From assembly GCF_900111485.1 (NCBI RefSeq), contig NZ_FOIC01000008.1, forward strand, positions 62,001 to 126,000: a stretch of 64,000 nt of DNA, given 5' to 3'. Of the stretch, positions 61,072-64,000 are shown in pieces; the stretch's first letter is position 1, and each line of letters opens with the position of its first letter. The notes under the pieces are model-generated. The model had not been told where the DNA came from. It searched no databases and saw nothing but the letters and a program-made list of their open reading frames with translations. A program made the translations under genes and the position numbers. This DNA comes from Natrinema hispanicum. GTDB taxonomy: Archaea; Halobacteriota; Halobacteria; Halobacteriales; Natrialbaceae.

Positions 61072-62253
61072 TCACCTCTCGAGGATCCGGTCGATCAGGC
61101 CGCTTTCGTCGCTTCCGAGTGCCGACCGAACGAGCAGGTGGCCGCCCAGTTGTGCAGGACTGATCACCGCATCCGCGCCGGCGCGCTCGAGTTTCTTGAC
61201 GTTCTCGCGGTCCGTCGCCGCGGCGACGATTCGCATCTCCGGGGCGAGTTGGCGAGCGGTGAGGACGGTCAGTGCGTCCTCGGCGTCGTGATTCGTGGCG
61301 ACGAGGGTCGCGGCTGCACGATCGATTTTCGCGCGTCGAAGCGGGTCCTCGTCACTCGGATCGCCGCTGACGACCGGCATGTCTCGGTTCCTGAGTGCCG
61401 TTGCGGCCTCTTGGTCGTTAGTGACGACGACGAACTCACGGCCGGTGTCTGCGAGTTCGTCGACGATCGGTTCCGTCAGTTCGCCGTAGCCGAGCACGAG
61501 GAGGTGCTCGTCTAAGAGTTGGAGCTGTGAGTCGGTCATCTTTCCGAGTGTTCTCGAGATACGATCTTGGATCAGCGGGCCGACGAGCGCCCCGATGGCG
61601 ATACCGAAGCTCGCGACGCCGAGGATGAGCACGGACATGGTAAACAGCATCGCCTGTACCGACCCCGTGTTCGGTGTCACGTCGCCATAGCCGACCGTGC
61701 TCGAGGTGATCAATGTGAAGTAGAAGGCATCGAGGATGTTGCTGATCCCGTCGAAGTGCTCCCGGAGGGTGTATCCGCCAATGGTCCCGTACACTTGGAC
61801 TCCGACCAGTGCAGCACCGGCCGCGAGCTGGGTCGTCGACAGCGAGAGCGACTTGTCGAATCGCTCGCGGGTGAGCAGCAGAAACGGGATCGACACGATC
61901 GAGCAGACGACCAGCGGGAACGAGTACGGACTCGACTGGAGGAGTCCCTGTGCTGCGGTCAGCGGAAGCAACAGCAGCGTCGCCCACCAGCCCGCTCGGA
62001 GCCCGCGTCGAAGTGACAGCGCGCTGCCGACCATTAGAAAGCCGGTGAGCGCGCCGGTAAAGGCCGCAGCGTTTCGGACGGCGTCGGGAACGTATTCCTC
62101 GAGCGGGCCGCCGACGGCGTTGGTCCCGATGTTGACGACGGCAGTCGCGACCGAGAGTAACGCGACGAGCAAGACGAGTACCACGGCTGTCCGCGTCGTG
62201 AGAACGCGCCGCCAGTTCTCCGGCAGGCGCGTTCGCAACGACCGGCCGTCGAC
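61072..62253 (-). CDS. TrkA-N potassium channel (Kch-like)
   Basis: A 393-residue channel. After five hydrophobic segments the pore helix carries the potassium filter TVGYGD at about 187-192 (FYFTLITSSTVGYGDVTP), followed by TMSVLILGVASFGIAIGALV. From about 252 a Rossmann RCK/TrkA-N domain begins (LLVLGYGELTEPIVDELADTG), with RAGADAVISPAQLGGHLL near the end. It gates potassium by nucleotide binding. Start at the ATG at 62253 (MVDGRSLRTRL); an ATG three codons earlier is also possible. Confidence 0.92.
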   Translation of the reverse strand, partial: VDGRSLRTRLPENWRRVLTTRTAVVLVLLVALLSVATAVVNIGTNAVGGPLEEYVPDAVRNAAAFTGALTGFLMVGSALSLRRGLRAGWWATLLLLPLTAAQGLLQSSPYSFPLVVCSIVSIPFLLLTRERFDKSLSLSTTQLAAGAALVGVQVYGTIGGYTLREHFDGISNILDAFYFTLITSSTVGYGDVTPNTGSVQAMLFTMSVLILGVASFGIAIGALVGPLIQDRISRTLGKMTDSQLQLLDEHLLVLGYGELTEPIVDELADTGREFVVVTNDQEAATALRNRDMPVVSGDPSDEDPLRRAKIDRAAATLVATNHDAEDALTVLTARQLAPEMRIVAAATDRENVKKLERAGADAVISPAQLGGHLLVRSALGSDESGLIDRILER

Positions 62254-62345
62254 CATACACACCGCTCGGCGGTGGTGCTAGTTAAACGTCTCCGTCTTGG
62301 CCGAACCGACCGGCCTCGGACCACCGGAGACGCACTCGCGTGCGA

Positions 62346-62741
62346 TCAACGGACGACGGTCACTGGCACGGGCGAGCGCTTGAACACGGTATCGGCGACG
62401 TCGCCGACGAACAGCCGGTCGATCATGTCGTCGCCGTGGCTACCAATCACGACCGCATCGTAGTCGTCTGCGCGGCGGACGATCGCTCGCCCGGGGCGGC
62501 CGATGGCGACGACGGTATCGATCTCAGCGTCGTGGTCGGCAGCCATCTCGTGTGCCCGGTCGAACACCGATTCAGCGCGCTCCTGTGCGGCCGCCTCGAT
62601 GTCGTCCTCGAAGGCGATGCTCATCGCTTCCCCCATCATCACGGAGGGTTCTGCGACGATCGTGAGGACGGTTACCGCTGCGTCGGGATGGTTCTCGAGT
62701 GCGTACTCGAGCGCCCGCTCGGATAGCTCGGAGCCGTCCAT
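62346..62741 (-). CDS. Universal stress protein with a short or non-canonical N-terminus
   Basis: A 131-residue USP if the ATG at 62741 is used (MDGSELSERALEYALENHPD). The ATP loop VVIGSHGDDMIDRLFVGDVADTVFKRSPVPVTVV is intact. In frame before the ATG lie codons for LSRLSRVLVP, the missing first strand seen in close relatives as MLSRVLVPMDGSE, preceded by ATA at 62774-62772 instead of ATG and a 9-nt duplication (CTCTCTCGA/CTCTCTCGC). The true start may be the ATA, or the protein may really lack strand 1. Confidence 0.85.
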   Translation of the reverse strand: MDGSELSERALEYALENHPDAAVTVLTIVAEPSVMMGEAMSIAFEDDIEAAAQERAESVFDRAHEMAADHDAEIDTVVAIGRPGRAIVRRADDYDAVVIGSHGDDMIDRLFVGDVADTVFKRSPVPVTVVR

Positions 62742-62789
62742 TGGAACGAGAACGCGAGAGAGTCGAGAGAGTATACGATCGCTATGATG

Positions 62790-62809
62790 ACCGAACCGAT
62801 AAGTTCGGT
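62790..62809. promoter_or_regulatory. Operator-like inverted repeat between usp and the TrkA-C gene
   Basis: ACCGAAC and GTTCGGT separated by CGATAA, placed between the divergent starts and next to the TATA box of the rightward gene; a possible regulator site. Confidence 0.5.
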
Positions 62810-62821
62810 CGCCGATGCTCC

Positions 62822-62827
62822 TTTATC
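62822..62827 (+). promoter_or_regulatory. TATA box of the TrkA-C-like gene
   Basis: GCTCCTTTATCTG puts TTTATC about 25 nt before the ATG at 62850; leaderless transcription is likely. Confidence 0.55.
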
Positions 62828-62849
62828 TGTTCCGCGCCACCTGCCCACA

Positions 62850-64000
62850 ATGCCATCCCTTCCGGTCGAACTACTGCTCGGCCTCTATCTCGGGCTCTTG
62901 ACTGGCATCGTCCCGGCGTTCGTCGCCGGCTCGCTGGGGTTTCTCGTCCGGTATTTCACCGGCGTTACGCTTCCCGGGTTCGGTGTCGTTGTCCTCGCGC
63001 TGTCGATCGCCAGCGTGCAGGGTGGCCTTCTCGGCCTCGTCGAACCCACGATCGCCCAGTCGCCCCGGCTACTCGTCGCCGTCTTGGTCGTGCTCATGCT
63101 CGCACTCTATGCCCACAATCAGGGCGACAAACTCGGGGCTGAACTCCCCCGCCGGATCTCCCTGACTTCCATTCGACAGCGCACTCTCTCGGCTGACGTG
63201 GTCGAACTCGTCGGTTCGGTTGGTCAGGTCACGGTCCGTCCGACCAGTGAGATCCGTGACATGGAGGGCTACCCGCCACTGTCGCCCGATCTCCGTAGGC
63301 GGCTCAAAGCCAACTCGTGGCGACTCCCTGCCGATCTCCCGCTCTCGGAACTCGAGGCTCGGCTCGAGGAACGACTCCGAACGGACCACGACCTCGCGGC
63401 CGTCGAGATCGCGATCGACGAACGGGCGCGGGCAACGATCGCAGCAGCACCGCCCTCCGGCAGCCTCTCCCGGCGGGTATCGGCGGGGAAACGTGCCGTC
63501 TCGATCGCGACGCTCGTCCCGACGGGCCTCGCCCGCGGCGATGAGGTCACCGCCAGCGCCGACGATCGGTCGATCACCGGAACGGTGCTGAGCGTCCGGA
63601 CCGACCACGACGACGATCGCGTTGTGGCTCCCGTCCCGGACGACCCCGCAGACGACGTGGCGACCGATGGAGGCGACGCCGACGGGAGCGACGCGAGCGA
63701 CTCGGTCGTCTCCACAGCGAGACCGACCACGGCGACCGCCGGCGGACCCGGCCGCGTGACCCTCGCTATCGCTCGCCGGGACGTGAAACCCCTTCTCGAG
63801 GCCGAGTCGGTACGTCTCGTCGTCCGCTCTCGAGGAACGAGCCGGGAGTTCGAGGCCTTTGCACTCCTCAAAGGCGAGGGCTACGCGATCCGTCGGCTGA
63901 CAGTCGGTGCAGACGGCGAGCCGGAAGCCGACACCGAACCCGCCTCGATGCCGGACGTGACGATTCTCGCCGTCCGACGCCAGGGGAGCGAAACCGGCAG
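62850..64000 (+). CDS. Membrane protein with TrkA-C (RCK_C)-like domains, cut by the right edge
   Basis: A frame of at least 383 codons that leaves the window open. It starts MPSLPVELLLGLYLGLLTGI and has three to four hydrophobic segments up to about residue 90 (LTGIVPAFVAGSLGFLVRYFTG, VVVLALSIASVQGGLLGLVE, LLVAVLVVLMLALYA). The soluble rest has beta-rich repeats with VVELVGSVGQVTVRP and FEAFALLKGEGYAIRRLTVGAD, like RCK_C/TrkA-C domains of haloarchaeal potassium uptake proteins. Neighbouring K channel and USP fit a role in potassium homeostasis. End not seen. Confidence 0.7.
   Translation, partial: MPSLPVELLLGLYLGLLTGIVPAFVAGSLGFLVRYFTGVTLPGFGVVVLALSIASVQGGLLGLVEPTIAQSPRLLVAVLVVLMLALYAHNQGDKLGAELPRRISLTSIRQRTLSADVVELVGSVGQVTVRPTSEIRDMEGYPPLSPDLRRRLKANSWRLPADLPLSELEARLEERLRTDHDLAAVEIAIDERARATIAAAPPSGSLSRRVSAGKRAVSIATLVPTGLARGDEVTASADDRSITGTVLSVRTDHDDDRVVAPVPDDPADDVATDGGDADGSDASDSVVSTARPTTATAGGPGRVTLAIARRDVKPLLEAESVRLVVRSRGTSREFEAFALLKGEGYAIRRLTVGADGEPEADTEPASMPDVTILAVRRQGSETG

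Noticed and set aside
1-64000. CRISPR array, integrase or complete insertion sequence
   Set aside because: No regularly spaced repeat series, no tyrosine or serine recombinase motif and no transposase was found in any frame.

Overview
The window is almost certainly from an extremely halophilic archaeon (class Halobacteria, probably a Natrinema/Haloterrigena-like member of the Natrialbales; the genus is inference). The evidence is high GC, very acidic proteomes, TATA boxes about 25 nt upstream of start codons (leaderless transcripts), archaeal tRNA and RNase P RNA genes, an archaeal histone, RPA, an Orc1/Cdc6 protein, HMG-CoA reductase for isoprenoid lipids, and many families known only from haloarchaea (Hvo_1808, HalOD1, amphi-Trp, DUF5789/5790/5814/5817, DUF7344).

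Layout. 1-2.65 kb is an AT-rich accessory block holding one very large, left-truncated gene that fuses a PD-(D/E)XK-like nuclease domain to a STAND-type NTPase, an architecture of antiviral Avs-like proteins. It stops next to a tRNA(CAT) gene whose 3' end points at it. 3-10 kb is informational core: moaB, tRNA-Asn, CCA-adding enzyme, histone deacetylase + histone + RPA on one strand, tRNA-Arg and RNase P RNA. 10-25.5 kb holds NAD metabolism (nicotinate phosphoribosyltransferase, a nicotinamidase-like hydrolase, nadABC operon), a GH15 / SPW-VKOR / SDR operon and surface or lipoyl-related proteins. 25.5-31 kb has a decayed oxidoreductase, an alkyltransferase-like protein, a creatininase-family enzyme and an ABC exporter. 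31-34.3 kb is a tRNA-rich stretch (Val, Phe, His) in which each tRNA is followed 114-130 nt downstream by a copy of its own 3' end. 34-45 kb is housekeeping (hmgA, icd, map, HIT) with an unusual Nramp-like transporter. 45-52 kb has a methylthiotransferase, regulators and membrane proteins.

52-57.4 kb collects nucleoside phosphorylase, PfkB-family kinase, ribose-1,5-bisphosphate isomerase and deoxyribose-phosphate aldolase, consistent with the haloarchaeal pentose-bisphosphate route for nucleoside sugars. 58.8-60.8 kb looks like an orc1/cdc6-linked replication origin: an AT-rich core flanked by inverted copies of a 20-bp repeat, with a fourth copy past the gene. 61-64 kb is a potassium/stress group: TrkA-N potassium channel, universal stress protein and a right-truncated TrkA-C-like membrane protein.

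The strongest leads for new biology are the nuclease-STAND protein at the left edge, the origin with its repeat family, and the recurring post-tRNA duplications. No CRISPR array, integrase or complete insertion sequence was seen.
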